Source: Planctomycetota bacterium
GTDB lineage: Bacteria; Planctomycetota; Brocadiia; JAADGH01
Reading direction: 5' to 3'
NCBI GenBank assembly: GCA_013152475.1
Contig: JAADGH010000011.1
Coordinates: forward strand, 1 to 64,000
DNA: 64,000 nt
Position 1 is the first letter of the stretch. Every line of letters begins with the position of its first letter. Below the pieces are notes generated by a model that saw nothing but the letters and a program-made list of their open reading frames with translations, searched no databases and was not told the origin of the DNA. This document shows positions 34,424-44,210 of this stretch, piece after piece. A program made the translations under genes and the position numbers.

Positions 34424-36922
34424 ATGTCGGTCAAGGTCAAGTGCCCTAACTGTGACAGATTCATCCTCGTCGAGAGCGAAGAGGTCGGGACGAAGGTGAA
34501 GTGCATCCTTTGCTCCAAGCCCTTCACCGCCCGGCCGGACTGGATGGCCGACCAGACATCGCCCCGGAAGCCCTCCCACGCAACGAATCAGAAAAAGGAC
34601 CTCTTCGTCCAGGAGAAGAAAAAAAAGAAGGAGAAGCAAAAGGCGAAAGAGGATGAGTTTCTCGAACCGGACGTCCGGTGGAAACCGACCCCCAAGGAGA
34701 CGCCCGACAAGTTTGTCACCTGCCCCGAATGCGGCAAGAAACTCCCCGCCACCGCCCACATCTGCAACCGCTGCGGGTGGAACCTGGTCCTCGGGCGGCA
34801 GGCCCTGGAGAAGGGCCGCTCCCCCGCCGCGATGGTCCTCCGGTTCGCGATCTTTGCATCCGTTCTCGTCCTTGTTGGAATGGCCGTCGGCCTCGGCGTG
34901 CGGTATTTCCGCGCGCACTGGACCCTCCCATTGGATCAGCAAGTCGCGACGCAGGCCCCTACCGCCCCAACACCCCAACCCTCCCCGCCGACGAAGACGC
35001 ACAAACCCGGCAGCGCCGGCGCCGCGAAGCCCGACAAGCCCGCCGTCAAAGCGACCCGGAAGCCGCACAAGCATGCGCCCCGCCGGGTCCCCAAGGCGCC
35101 CGAGCCAAAGAAGGAAACCGCTCCACCCAACCCGATGGCCTCGCTCGCCGAATCGGTTGTGATCGTAAAAACCCAAAAGCAAAGCGGCCTCGGATTCATC
35201 GTGGACCCCACGACGGCCCTCGTGGTTACGAACCGTCACATTCTCGAAGGGGGTCGCGAGATTACTATCGTTGCCTTCCCACACGCCTCGCCCCAAGGCC
35301 GCGAGTTCGGCCGTGCAGCCATCACCGCCGTCCATAAGAAGGCCGATGTCGCCCTCATCAGCTTCAACCCGCGCGGGGCGGCCCTTGAGCCGGCGCTCCT
35401 CGCCAGCGAGGCAGGCGTCAAGAAGGGCGACAGCGTATTCACGATCGTCCGCACCTCCACATCCCACGCGAGGGAAATCGAGGGCGCGGTCGCCAAGCCG
35501 AGCCAGAGCATCAGTGGGATGTCGACCATTCTCACGTCGGCGGCCGTCGACGCCAGGACCTCCGGCGCCCCGCTCTTCGATTCGGCCGGCAGCGTAATCG
35601 GCATCAACACCTATTCGGACGTCTGGAAGCCGAGCGCCTTTGCGCTCGACATCGCCTATGTCCGCGACCTTCTCGACGATCCCAAGGGCGTCTCGCTCTC
35701 CGCAACGGAGATGGACGCCCTGCTCAAACAGGGGATCGATCCCCTTCGCAAGACAAGCAGCAAGGGCCTCCTCGGGAGGACGTTCCTCCCGGGGGCGGCC
35801 ATCAAGATGCTCGTGGACAGGTCCGGGCGCGCGGTCTACGCCCTCGCGCCCCAGGAGAATTCGATCCTGGTCCTGAGCCAGAACAAGGTCGCCGCATCAA
35901 TCTTCGTGGGGACCAATCCGACGGACTTCGACATCACCCCAAACGGCAAGCAACTCTACGTATCCGTTAACCAGCCGACGGGGATATCGATCGTGGATCT
36001 GAAGAAGCGGGCGCGGGGCGAGTTCGTCCGGCTCCAGACCGAGAGCGCCTTCGGCGTGCGGGCGTTGGCGATGGACCGTGCGCTCGTCATCTGCGGTGCG
36101 ATCTACCGACCGACCCTGACGCTCCCGAACGACAGGGGGCCTCTGGCGGGCGTGAAGGTCATGGTGGTGAACCTGCGAACGCGAAGGGTGGAGCAGGAGA
36201 TCAGGAACGAGGCCCCCCTTCCCGTCCTCAAGTCCATTACCGATCGGATGCCAAAGAAGTGGACGAAGAAGAACATGGATACCCGCCGCGAGTGGCAGGG
36301 GCGCGAAACCTTCGCCGAACGGCTGTTCGCCTTTCCCGTCATCGCGCGCTCGCCGGACGGTAAGGAGTTCTATGTGGCGGGCTATGACGAGAAGACCTCC
36401 TCGCTGAGGGCCAAGGACCTCATGGCCGTGTTCAAGTATGCGGCTCACCGGGCTACCCGTCCGGAGGCGACCGGCCCGGATCGGATACCGCTGTACATCC
36501 CGGAGGGCGTAAAGGCGCGAACGATCAACCGGAAGAAGAGCCCCCGGAGGTCGGGGCCGGCGCGGCCGGAATTCGCGCAATTCCCCCAGACCATGCTCGT
36601 CAGTGCGGACGGCAAGACCGTGCTCCTCGGTGCGGCGGTGATCAATGGCGAAAACCTGCAACTCATGGGAACGATAAAACGCAACGAGGAGGCCTATGCA
36701 CAGGACCCGCGGCTGTGCAATATCCAGGCCGCGCCGGCCCGCTTCAAGACGGCCTTCAGCGGAGCGAATGTGTTTGATATGAAGACGTTCACGGATATCG
36801 CCCCCCTGCCCGTCAAGGGGACCGTACTGGCCGTGGACGGGGCCGGAAAGACGCTGCACGTGTTCAACGCCACCGACAACAACGTGTATTCCTTTGACGT
36901 GCACGCGCTCTTGCCGCAATAG
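34424..36922 (+). CDS. Membrane-anchored zinc-ribbon/trypsin-like protease/beta-propeller protein
   Basis: 832 residues. Two zinc ribbons occupy the N-terminus (VKCPNCDRFILVES ... VKCILCSKPF; CPECGKKLPATAHICNRCGW). After a lysine-rich stretch comes one membrane helix (about 140-162, FAIFASVLVLVGMAVGLGV), then a Pro/Thr/Lys-rich linker. A trypsin/HtrA-like domain (about 240-420) keeps the triad: His272 (VTNRHILEG), Asp308 (KKADVALI), Ser380 (RTSGAPLFD). No PDZ domain is seen. Residues 440-832 form a YVTN-like beta-propeller (FDITPNGKQLYVSVNQPTGI, VISRSPDGKEF-like blades). By the positive-inside pattern the ribbons face the cytoplasm and protease plus propeller the periplasm. It is first of three genes with a lidless Hsp70 and a J-like protein, suggesting envelope protein quality control. 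Confidence 0.85.
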   Translation: MSVKVKCPNCDRFILVESEEVGTKVKCILCSKPFTARPDWMADQTSPRKPSHATNQKKDLFVQEKKKKKEKQKAKEDEFLEPDVRWKPTPKETPDKFVTCPECGKKLPATAHICNRCGWNLVLGRQALEKGRSPAAMVLRFAIFASVLVLVGMAVGLGVRYFRAHWTLPLDQQVATQAPTAPTPQPSPPTKTHKPGSAGAAKPDKPAVKATRKPHKHAPRRVPKAPEPKKETAPPNPMASLAESVVIVKTQKQSGLGFIVDPTTALVVTNRHILEGGREITIVAFPHASPQGREFGRAAITAVHKKADVALISFNPRGAALEPALLASEAGVKKGDSVFTIVRTSTSHAREIEGAVAKPSQSISGMSTILTSAAVDARTSGAPLFDSAGSVIGINTYSDVWKPSAFALDIAYVRDLLDDPKGVSLSATEMDALLKQGIDPLRKTSSKGLLGRTFLPGAAIKMLVDRSGRAVYALAPQENSILVLSQNKVAASIFVGTNPTDFDITPNGKQLYVSVNQPTGISIVDLKKRARGEFVRLQTESAFGVRALAMDRALVICGAIYRPTLTLPNDRGPLAGVKVMVVNLRTRRVEQEIRNEAPLPVLKSITDRMPKKWTKKNMDTRREWQGRETFAERLFAFPVIARSPDGKEFYVAGYDEKTSSLRAKDLMAVFKYAAHRATRPEATGPDRIPLYIPEGVKARTINRKKSPRRSGPARPEFAQFPQTMLVSADGKTVLLGAAVINGENLQLMGTIKRNEEAYAQDPRLCNIQAAPARFKTAFSGANVFDMKTFTDIAPLPVKGTVLAVDGAGKTLHVFNATDNNVYSFDVHALLPQ

Positions 36923-36952
36923 CAATAGAGATTATGGAGGTACTCACACGGT

Positions 36953-38497
36953 ATGCCGCCATCGAAACCCGTTGGAATCGACCTCGGGACGACGTTTTCC
37001 GCAATTGCGTATCTTGATGAGACCGGGAAGCCGGTGACCATCCCGAACCGCGAGGGGGAGTTGACCACCCCCTCGGCCATCCTGTTCGAGGAGGACAACA
37101 TTGTCGTGGGCCGCGAGGCCATCCGCGCGGCCCTGACCGACCCGGGCAAGGTGGTGCAGTTCATCAAGCGCGAGGTCGGCACGCCGCGATACCGATACCG
37201 CGTCGGCCAGAAGAACTACACCCCCGAAGAGCTCTCGGCCATGATTCTGAAGAAGCTGAAGCAGGACGCCGAGCGGAAGATCGGACCCATTGAAGACGCG
37301 GTGATCACCGTCCCCGCCTACTTCGACGACACCCGTCGCAAGGCGACCCAGGACGCCGGGCGCATCGCCGGTTTAAACGTGCTGGACATCATCAACGAGC
37401 CCACGGCCGCCGCCCTGGCCTACGGGATGGGAAAGCTGGGAAACGACGAGGTGGCCCTCGTGTATGACCTGGGCGGCGGGACGTTCGACGTCACCCTCGT
37501 GCAGATATCCGGACGCAAGATACAGATGCGGGCCACCGATGGCGACGTGCGCCTGGGAGGCAAGGAATGGGACGACCGGATACTGAATTACGTCGCGGAG
37601 AAGTTCATGGAAGAGACCGGGGAGAACCCCCGCGATGACGCCCAGTCACACAACGAACTCGCCGAGCGCGTCGAGGAGGCGAAGCGCGCCCTGAGCGAGC
37701 GGCGCAAGGTGCGCATCCCGTGCAGCCACGCCGGGCGCCGGCTGTCGGTGGAGCTGACGAAGGACGAGTTCGAGCACCTGACCGAGGACCTGCTCGGCCG
37801 GACCGAGATGACCACGCAGCTCGTCCTGGAGCAGAGCGGTCTGAGCTGGGATGCGGTGAATCGTGTACTGTTGGTCGGGGGATCCACGCGTATGCCCATG
37901 GTCAGAAGCATGCTGGAACTGATTACCGGCAAAGAGCCCGATGCGTCCCTGCCGGCGGATGAGGTCGTGGCATGGGGCGCGGCGATCCATGCCGGCATCC
38001 GTTCCCTGCGCAAGCCCGGGGGCGCACGGGGCTTTACTGCGAAGGTGATCAAGGAGCTGAAGGACGTGGTGGAGATCAACGTGAACTCCCACAGCCTGGG
38101 CATCGCCGCCTTCGACCCCAAGACCAAGAAGCGCGTGAATGCGATCATCATCAAGAAAAACACCCCCCTTCCCCACTCGGCCAAGCGATTGTTCAAGACG
38201 CCCCCCGCCGACGGCAAGGCCGCCGCATTGAGAATTCGCGTCCTCGAAGGCGAATCGAAGGACCCGGACGCCTGCATCCAGATCGGCGAGTGTCTTGTGA
38301 AGCTGCCTGCGGATTTGGCGGGCGGCTCGCCGATTCAGATCAGTTTCAGTTACGATGAAAGCGGTCGGATCGGCGTCCACGCGCTCGACATGACGCGCGG
38401 ACGCGAGGCCAAGACGGAAATCATCCGCGACACGGGCATGTCGAACAGCCAGATCGACAAGGCCACCGCCGACCTGTCACAAGCGGAGTTGGAGTAG
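36953..38497 (+). CDS. Lidless Hsp70/DnaK-like chaperone
   Basis: 514 residues, against about 640 in DnaK; ATG behind GGAGG. The ATPase domain is complete: [20 protein letters not shown] (phosphate 1), [16 protein letters not shown] (phosphate 2), [16 protein letters not shown] and [17 protein letters not shown] (adenosine). The linker region [15 protein letters not shown] corresponds to DVLLLDVTPLSLGI. The beta-sandwich substrate domain is present (about 370-490), but the helical lid is reduced to about 20 residues ([19 protein letters not shown]), and there is no disordered tail. Lidless Hsp70s release substrates quickly and rely on partners. It sits between the membrane protease and the J-like protein, 30 and 6 bp apart, strongly suggesting a joint function. 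Confidence 0.92.
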   Translation: MPPSKPVGIDLGTTFSAIAYLDETGKPVTIPNREGELTTPSAILFEEDNIVVGREAIRAALTDPGKVVQFIKREVGTPRYRYRVGQKNYTPEELSAMILKKLKQDAERKIGPIEDAVITVPAYFDDTRRKATQDAGRIAGLNVLDIINEPTAAALAYGMGKLGNDEVALVYDLGGGTFDVTLVQISGRKIQMRATDGDVRLGGKEWDDRILNYVAEKFMEETGENPRDDAQSHNELAERVEEAKRALSERRKVRIPCSHAGRRLSVELTKDEFEHLTEDLLGRTEMTTQLVLEQSGLSWDAVNRVLLVGGSTRMPMVRSMLELITGKEPDASLPADEVVAWGAAIHAGIRSLRKPGGARGFTAKVIKELKDVVEINVNSHSLGIAAFDPKTKKRVNAIIIKKNTPLPHSAKRLFKTPPADGKAAALRIRVLEGESKDPDACIQIGECLVKLPADLAGGSPIQISFSYDESGRIGVHALDMTRGREAKTEIIRDTGMSNSQIDKATADLSQAELE

Positions 38498-38503
38498 TCT
38501 CAG

Positions 38504-40525
38504 ATGGAAATGAACTTGTACCAGGAATGGCTGGACATCCCGCCCGACCAACAGCCCCCGAATCACTACCAACTCCTCGGCGTCCAACAGTTCGAGCCGA
38601 ACACGGAGACCATCGAGAAGGCCGCACGAGCGCGCGCGGCGCTGCTGAAGACGTACGAGATCGGGAAGTACAGCGCGCAGTCACAGGTCCTCCTGACGGA
38701 GGTGGCCCGCGCCCGGGCGGACCTGCTGAACCCGAAGCGGAAGGTGGAGTATGACCGGCGCCTGCGCGGGGGCGAGAAGGCGCCGCAGATCGAGGTCGAT
38801 TCGCTGGAAATTTTCACGAACCTCGTCGCCTTTTCCATGCTGCGCGGGAATCTCTCCAAGGAGCACCTCGCATCATTGTTCGCAGAGGCCAAGCGCCTCA
38901 AGGTTCCCCAACCCAAGGCACAGGCGATTATTCAGCCCATGCTGCTCCAGGCCAAGCAGCAGCGCGCGGCCGAAACGGCCGCCCGCGAGAAGGCCGAACA
39001 AAAGAAAGAGCGAGAAGAACGCGCGGCCAGGAGAAGGGCAGGGATGAAGAAGGCCGCCCTCGTCATCGTGATCCTCGCGATCATGGGGGCTGGCGGGTAT
39101 TATGCGCTGCGCTTCAAGAAAACCGTCGAGGAGGAGAAGAAGGTCGAACAGGCCGAGCGGCAGGAGAGCCAGGAGAAGAACCAGTGCGAGAAGTGGCTTG
39201 TGAAAGCGGCGCGGGCGCAGCGGGAGGAGAAGTGGACGGAAGCCACTGACTTCTACCAGAGGGCGCTGGATCTCGGCGCGGGCGAGGGCGCCAAGACGAA
39301 GCTGGCGGCGATGAAAAACGCCCTTGGGGCCATCCAGTTCGAGCGCGAAAAAAAATGGGCGGCCGCCGCCGCCGCATACAAGAAGGCAGGCGAGGGTATG
39401 GGCGACCCGAACGTCTTCAAGAAGAAGCTCGGTTTTCTTGCACTGGCCCAGGAATACGACGCCGCGTATGCGGAGGGGGAGACGAAGCAGAAGGCGGGAC
39501 AACTCAAGGAGGCGTTCGCCGCGTTCCAAAAGGCCGCCGCCTTGGCCGCCAAGGCCAAGCTGAAGACCGACGCCCCCACCCAATTGGCCAGTCTGAAAGA
39601 CACAATAGAGAGGCGCAGAGAGACCATAGACCGCGCCAAGCACCTCCTCGATATTGCCTCGGATCACAAGGACTATTCGGCGCTCTATGCCGCTGCGAGT
39701 TTCTACTTGTCCAGCGGCGGGCCGGATGGACGTCGATCCCTCGCCGCCGAAACAAAAGCCGCCGCGGAGAAGGTGCTCAAGACGCAGCCAAAACCGGAAG
39801 TAAAGCCCGAAAGCCTTCTCGCGGGTTGTGCACGGATTTTCGAGGAGAAAGGACCGTACCCGGCCCTGCGGGAGATCGGCAAGCTCCAATACTATTTCGG
39901 CAATTCCCGCGTCTGCAAGGATGCGGCCTATCAGACCGAACTTCTCGGCAAGGTGGGGAAGAAGACTCCAAAGACGCTGAATGAAATGCTGACTCGCTGC
40001 GTTGTATTTGGGGAGACCCTGTGTCCTGATTGTATGGGGAGCGGCCGGCTCCCCTGTCGGCTGTGCAACGATACGGGCAAGATCAAGGTGACGTGTGACG
40101 CGTGCAATGGACGGGGGCGAGTTCGTGGGTGCGACAAATGCAAGGGCACGGGCCTCCAGCTCGGGCCGTGTCCCGAGTGCAAGGGGACCGGCACGTGGAA
40201 GTGCCCGCGGTGTCGCGGCAGAGGGTGCAAGTTCTGCCAGAACAATCCGAAGCGTCCCTGCACGGCATGCAAGGGCACGGGGACGGCGCCCACGCGGAAA
40301 AAGTGCCCCAGGTGTCACGGCAAGGGGAAAATCGCCGGCAAGACGTGCCCGGCCTGCAAAGGGAGGGGCAAGCCGATCTGCGATGCCTGTCAGGGGACGG
40401 GGATGAAGCCGTGCAAGAAGTGCAACGGCACGGGCAAGATTCTTGTGCCGTGCCCACGGTGCTCGCGCGGGCGGTATCGAAAATGTCTGAAGTGCGGCGG
40501 GACGGGGCAATTGAAAGGAAAATAA
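38504..40525 (+). CDS. Membrane J-like protein lacking HPD, with 14-CxxC DnaJ-type zinc domain
   Basis: 673 residues. Residues 1-88 are the planctomycete J-like domain (EWLDIPPDQQPPNHYQLLGV ... LLNPKRKVEYDRRLRG), but the HPD motif needed to stimulate Hsp70 is absent: the loop reads LLKTYEIGKYSAQSQ. A basic coiled coil leads to one membrane helix (about 183-205, AALVIVILAIMGAGGYYALR). Residues 206-500 are helical and TPR-like. Residues 505-673 contain 14 CxxC motifs, twelve in the DnaJ CxxCxxxG style (CPECKGTG, CDACQGTG, CKKCNGTG), where canonical DnaJ has four. The gene follows the lidless Hsp70 by 6 bp. Likely a membrane-bound substrate-holding partner of the Hsp70 or protease; which side the zinc domain faces is inferred, probably periplasmic. 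Confidence 0.88.
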   Translation: MEMNLYQEWLDIPPDQQPPNHYQLLGVQQFEPNTETIEKAARARAALLKTYEIGKYSAQSQVLLTEVARARADLLNPKRKVEYDRRLRGGEKAPQIEVDSLEIFTNLVAFSMLRGNLSKEHLASLFAEAKRLKVPQPKAQAIIQPMLLQAKQQRAAETAAREKAEQKKEREERAARRRAGMKKAALVIVILAIMGAGGYYALRFKKTVEEEKKVEQAERQESQEKNQCEKWLVKAARAQREEKWTEATDFYQRALDLGAGEGAKTKLAAMKNALGAIQFEREKKWAAAAAAYKKAGEGMGDPNVFKKKLGFLALAQEYDAAYAEGETKQKAGQLKEAFAAFQKAAALAAKAKLKTDAPTQLASLKDTIERRRETIDRAKHLLDIASDHKDYSALYAAASFYLSSGGPDGRRSLAAETKAAAEKVLKTQPKPEVKPESLLAGCARIFEEKGPYPALREIGKLQYYFGNSRVCKDAAYQTELLGKVGKKTPKTLNEMLTRCVVFGETLCPDCMGSGRLPCRLCNDTGKIKVTCDACNGRGRVRGCDKCKGTGLQLGPCPECKGTGTWKCPRCRGRGCKFCQNNPKRPCTACKGTGTAPTRKKCPRCHGKGKIAGKTCPACKGRGKPICDACQGTGMKPCKKCNGTGKILVPCPRCSRGRYRKCLKCGGTGQLKGK

Positions 40526-40541
40526 CGGGGAGAGAAATATC

Positions 40542-40570
40542 TTGCAAATTGCGCGGTGGGTTTATATAAT
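40542..40570 (+). promoter_or_regulatory. Probable promoter for small zinc protein/leuCD
   Basis: TTGCAA (40542-40547), 17-bp spacer, a perfect TATAAT (40565-40570), about 100 bp before the ATG at 40672. The 146-bp gap 40526-40671 holds nothing else recognisable. Confidence 0.55.
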
Positions 40571-40671
40571 ACACTTCATTCCCATACAGCGCAGTGGCAG
40601 TATGGGGCCGGGGCGGGCAATTCGATTGTGACCATCACAAACACATTCCCTAATACGAGGGAGGGGCCCGC

Positions 40672-40983
40672 ATGATACACTACTCGTGTGACATGTGTGG
40701 TAAGGGGCTGCTGGTGGATGAGGAGGTTCGATACATTGTCAAGATCGAGGTCTACGCCGCGTACGACCCGATGGAGTTGACAGAGGAGGATCTCGAGGAA
40801 GACCACCTCAATGATATCGAAAAAATTTATCAACAAACCGAGAACATGAGCGAAGAGGAGCTGCAAGACGATGTCTACAAGTGCTTCCGCTTCGACTTGT
40901 GTATGACATGCCAGAAACAATACCTCCATGATCCGCTATTTCGTAATGTCTTTCGCCGATCGCCCAACATCTCACCCAATTGA
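40672..40983 (+). CDS. Small zinc-ribbon-like hypothetical protein
   Basis: 103 residues, ATG 40672 with GAGGGAGGGG upstream. The protein has two CxxC knuckles, CDMC at residues 6-9 ([20 protein letters not shown]) and CMTC near residue 80 ([17 protein letters not shown]), separated by an acidic helical insert ([20 protein letters not shown]). The layout resembles a split zinc ribbon with an acidic insertion. No enzyme motif is visible. It lies directly after the chaperone/protease operon but has its own promoter and ends 26 bp before leuC. Function unknown. Confidence 0.75.
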   Translation: MIHYSCDMCGKGLLVDEEVRYIVKIEVYAAYDPMELTEEDLEEDHLNDIEKIYQQTENMSEEELQDDVYKCFRFDLCMTCQKQYLHDPLFRNVFRRSPNISPN

Positions 40984-41009
40984 CATGCCGTGGGGTCGAT
41001 TCTAAACCC

Positions 41010-42275
41010 ATGGGAAGGACCATAACCGAGAAGATCATCGCCGCCCATTGCGGCAAGGCTGAAGTCCTTGCAGGTGAGTTCGTCTACGCCTCCGTGGATA
41101 TGGCGCTCGGCAATGACATCACCGCGCCCTTCGCCATCGAGGAATTTGAGGCCGCCGGTTTCAGCCAGGTCTTTGATCGCACGAAGATTGTCCTCGTGCC
41201 CGACCACTTCATTCCCAACAAGGACATCCAGTCCGCCCAGCAGGCGAAAAAGCTCCGCGACTTCGCCCGGAAGCACAACCTGGTGCACTACTTCGAGGTC
41301 GGCCGCATGGGCATCGAGCACGCCTTGCTCCCCGAACAGGGCATCGTCCTGCCCGGCGATCTCGTGATCGGCGCCGACTCTCATACCTGCACCTACGGCG
41401 CCCTCGGCGCCTTCTCCACCGGCGTAGGCAGCACGGACCTCGCCGCCTGCTACGCCAGCGGCAAGGTCTGGCTCAAGGTCCCGGAGAGCATCCGGTTCGT
41501 CCTGTCGGGCAAGCGGGGGAAGTGGGTCGGCGGCAAGGATCTCATCCTCTACATCATCGGCGAGATCGGCGTATCCGGCGCGCTGTACAAGGCCATGGAG
41601 TTCACCGGCCCGGCCGTGGCCGACCTGCCGATGGACGACCGCCTGACGATGTGCAACATGGCCATCGAGGCCGGGGGCAAGAACGGCATCATCGCACCGG
41701 ATGCTGTGACCAAGGAGTACATCAAGACACGGGCCACGCGCGATCCCACCGCCTTTCAGAGCGACGCGGATGCGGTGTACTGCGAGACCCGCGAGATTGA
41801 CGTCGGCGCCATCGAGCCGCAGGTTTCCGCGCCGCCGCTCCCGTCGAATGCCAAGCCCGTGAGCGCGTATCGCGATGTGGAGATCGACCAGGTGGTCATC
41901 GGGTCGTGCACGAACGGGCGGATGGACGACCTTCGCATCGCCGCCGGGATTCTGAAGGGGCGCAAGACCGATAGGAACATTCGCCTGATCGTGATCCCGG
42001 CAACACAAGACATCTACCGGCAGGCGCTGAAGGAGGGCCTCCTCGAAATTTTCGTCGATGCGGAGGCGGCGGTGTCCACGCCCACATGCGGGCCGTGCCT
42101 GGGCGGGCACATGGGCATCCTGGCCGAGGGCGAGCGGGCGCTGTCCACAACAAACCGCAACTTTGTCGGTCGTATGGGCCATACGGAGAGCGAAATTTAC
42201 CTCTGCAGCCCGGCCGTAGCCGCTGCGTCGGCGATCACCGGGCGCATTACGCACCCAGACGAGGTCACAGGATGA
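41010..42275 (+). CDS. leuC: 3-isopropylmalate dehydratase large subunit
   Basis: 421 residues from ATG 41010 ([16 protein letters not shown]), the normal LeuC start; a frame open from a TTG at 40980 adds ten unlikely residues. Aconitase-fold motifs: [35 protein letters not shown], and the [4Fe-4S] cysteines in [13 protein letters not shown] and [11 protein letters not shown]. The roughly 420-residue length marks the LeuC2/HacA-like class shared by archaea and many bacteria. With LeuD it isomerises 2- to 3-isopropylmalate in leucine synthesis. The stop overlaps the leuD ATG. Homoaconitase is a less likely alternative, given the ordinary leuD partner. Confidence 0.93.
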   Translation: MGRTITEKIIAAHCGKAEVLAGEFVYASVDMALGNDITAPFAIEEFEAAGFSQVFDRTKIVLVPDHFIPNKDIQSAQQAKKLRDFARKHNLVHYFEVGRMGIEHALLPEQGIVLPGDLVIGADSHTCTYGALGAFSTGVGSTDLAACYASGKVWLKVPESIRFVLSGKRGKWVGGKDLILYIIGEIGVSGALYKAMEFTGPAVADLPMDDRLTMCNMAIEAGGKNGIIAPDAVTKEYIKTRATRDPTAFQSDADAVYCETREIDVGAIEPQVSAPPLPSNAKPVSAYRDVEIDQVVIGSCTNGRMDDLRIAAGILKGRKTDRNIRLIVIPATQDIYRQALKEGLLEIFVDAEAAVSTPTCGPCLGGHMGILAEGERALSTTNRNFVGRMGHTESEIYLCSPAVAAASAITGRITHPDEVTG

Positions 42276-42757
42276 TCAAGGGCAAGTGCTGGACCTTCGG
42301 AGACAACATCAACACGGACCTCATCATCCCGGCGAGGTACCTGAACACGACGGATGTCGCGGAGTTGGCGTCGCATTGCATGGAGGACGAGGACCCCGAG
42401 TTCGCACGGAAGATTTCGACCGGTGATGTGATTGTCGGCGGTGAGAACTTCGGCTGCGGCTCCTCCCGGGAGCATGCGCCCATCGCGATCAAGGGGGCCC
42501 ACATCGCCTGTGTGATTGCGAAGTCCTTCGCACGGATCTTCTTTCGAAACGCCATCAACATCGGCTTGCCCATCTGCGAGTGCCCCGAGGCGGTCGACGA
42601 CGCGCGGCAGGGCGATGACATCGAAGTCGATCTTGAGGGTGGAACGATCTCAAACCTGACGCGCGACAAGCACTACACGACCTCCCCGTTCCCAAACGAG
42701 ATGCGCGAGATCATCGCCGCCGGCGGCTTGATGAACTTCGTCAAGAAGAACCTGTAG
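42272..42757 (+). CDS. leuD: 3-isopropylmalate dehydratase small subunit
   Basis: 161 residues, ATG 42272 in a 4-nt overlap with leuC. Swivelling-domain motifs of Leu[21 protein letters not shown] (substrate loop YLNT, as in isopropylmalate isomerases), [20 protein letters not shown] and [15 protein letters not shown]. It supplies the substrate-recognition loop for the LeuC iron-sulfur catalytic subunit. The other leucine genes (leuA, leuB) are not in the window. A sugar-transferase gene begins 26 bp downstream. Confidence 0.94.
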   Translation: MIKGKCWTFGDNINTDLIIPARYLNTTDVAELASHCMEDEDPEFARKISTGDVIVGGENFGCGSSREHAPIAIKGAHIACVIAKSFARIFFRNAINIGLPICECPEAVDDARQGDDIEVDLEGGTISNLTRDKHYTTSPFPNEMREIIAAGGLMNFVKKNL

Positions 42758-42783
42758 TTCGGACGCGTCAAGGACCCGTTGCC

Positions 42784-44187
42784 ATGCTGAAGAAGCACAG
42801 CCAGTTTGTGCTCGGTTGTCTGTTCGTTGTGGACCTTATGGTCACAGCGGGCGTATGGCTCCTTGCCTATCTCATCCGCTTCCATCTCGGCATCATCCCC
42901 ATCGCCACGGTCGATGCGTATCCGGGCATACGCACCTACCTCTTGGTCTTGCCCCTTGTTCTGGTCGCCAGCGCCTTTGCGTATCATGTGGCCGGCCTCT
43001 ACGTCCCCCGCCGCGAGGGGATGTTTTTTTCGGAGATTGCCGCCGTGATCCGCGGCTCGGTCATCGCCGTATTGGTCCTCATGGCCCTCAGCTATGTGAT
43101 TCGTCTGGAGCCGCCGCTGTCCCGCTATGTCCTCGCGTTCTTCTTCCTGCTGAACGGCCTGCTGCTTTCCCTCGAGAGGGGCCTCGCCCGATCCCTCCTC
43201 CGAAAGGCCCGCCGGCGCGGGTGGAACCGGCGCTACGTCCTCATCGTGGGCGCGGGAAAACTGGGCCAGCGGCTCATGCAGCGGATTGAAAAGAACCCCT
43301 GGACCGGGTTCAAGGTCATCGGCTTCATCGATGACAATCCCGGCCGTCACGGCAAGGAGCTGCACGGCGTCCCCGTCCTCGGTGGAACGGAAGCCCTGCC
43401 ACAGACGCTCCGAAAGCAGCCGGTGGATCAGCTTTTCATTGCACTGCCCTTCGACGAACAGCACAAGCTAAAAGAACTCCTCGACCGCATTTCCGACGAG
43501 ATGGTCGATGTGCGAATCGTACCGGACGTGTTCAGCTTTGTGACGCTCAACCCGCAGGTCGGAGACTTCGACGGCATGCCCATCCTGAGTCTGCGCGAGA
43601 GTCCGCTTCACGGGTGGCATCGCGTCATCAAACGGGCCTTCGATATGGTCTTCGCCCTGTTTGCCTTGTTCGTTCTCGCCCCGATCATGGGAATCATCTT
43701 TGTGCTGATCAAGGCCTTCTCGCCCGGCCCGGTCCTCTACGCCCAAAAGCGCATGGGCATGGATGGAAAGATATTTCGCATGTACAAATTTCGAACGATG
43801 GAGGTCAACGCCGAGAAGGACACCGGCCCCGTGTGGGCCAGCGAGGACGATCCACGGCGGACGCCCATCGGGGCCTTTCTGCGGAAGTACAACCTGGACG
43901 AACTGCCCCAGTTTGTGAACGTCCTCCTGGGCCACATGAGCGTCGTCGGGCCGAGGCCCGAGCGCCCCGAACTCATCAAGAAATTCCGCACGTCCATCCC
44001 CCGGTACATGCTGCGGCACAAGATGAAGGCGGGCATGACGGGCTGGGCCCAGGTGAACGGCTGGCGGGGCGACACCTCACTCGAAAAGCGGATTCAATAC
44101 GACCTGTATTACATCGAGAACTGGTCGCTGCTCTTCGACATCTACATCGTCTTCCTGACGATTTTCAGGCGAGAGAATGCGTATTGA
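42784..44187 (+). CDS. Undecaprenyl-phosphate sugar phosphotransferase (WbaP/WcaJ-like)
   Basis: 467 residues. Four to five N-terminal membrane segments (FVLGCLFVVDLMVTAGVWLL, YLLVLPLVLVASAFAYHVAG) precede a Rossmann CoA-binding-like domain (YVLIVGAGKLGQRLMQRIEK). The C-terminal polyprenyl-phosphate hexose-1-phosphate transferase domain holds KRAFDMVFALFALFVLAPIM, MYKFRTMEVNAEKDTGPVW, LRKYNLDELPQFVNVLLGHM and SVVGPRPERPELIKKF. This enzyme transfers a sugar-1-phosphate to undecaprenyl phosphate, starting exopolysaccharide or O-antigen repeat synthesis. It probably feeds the same surface-glycan pathway as 21435-30132. The initiating sugar (glucose or galactose type) cannot be told. Confidence 0.92.
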   Translation: MLKKHSQFVLGCLFVVDLMVTAGVWLLAYLIRFHLGIIPIATVDAYPGIRTYLLVLPLVLVASAFAYHVAGLYVPRREGMFFSEIAAVIRGSVIAVLVLMALSYVIRLEPPLSRYVLAFFFLLNGLLLSLERGLARSLLRKARRRGWNRRYVLIVGAGKLGQRLMQRIEKNPWTGFKVIGFIDDNPGRHGKELHGVPVLGGTEALPQTLRKQPVDQLFIALPFDEQHKLKELLDRISDEMVDVRIVPDVFSFVTLNPQVGDFDGMPILSLRESPLHGWHRVIKRAFDMVFALFALFVLAPIMGIIFVLIKAFSPGPVLYAQKRMGMDGKIFRMYKFRTMEVNAEKDTGPVWASEDDPRRTPIGAFLRKYNLDELPQFVNVLLGHMSVVGPRPERPELIKKFRTSIPRYMLRHKMKAGMTGWAQVNGWRGDTSLEKRIQYDLYYIENWSLLFDIYIVFLTIFRRENAY

Positions 44188-44210
44188 GCGCCCATCCGAG
44201 GGCCCGGCAT

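Noticed and set aside
33308-35467. Minus-strand open frame of 719 codons
   Set aside because: Antisense to the second U32 gene and the zinc-ribbon protease, both well supported.
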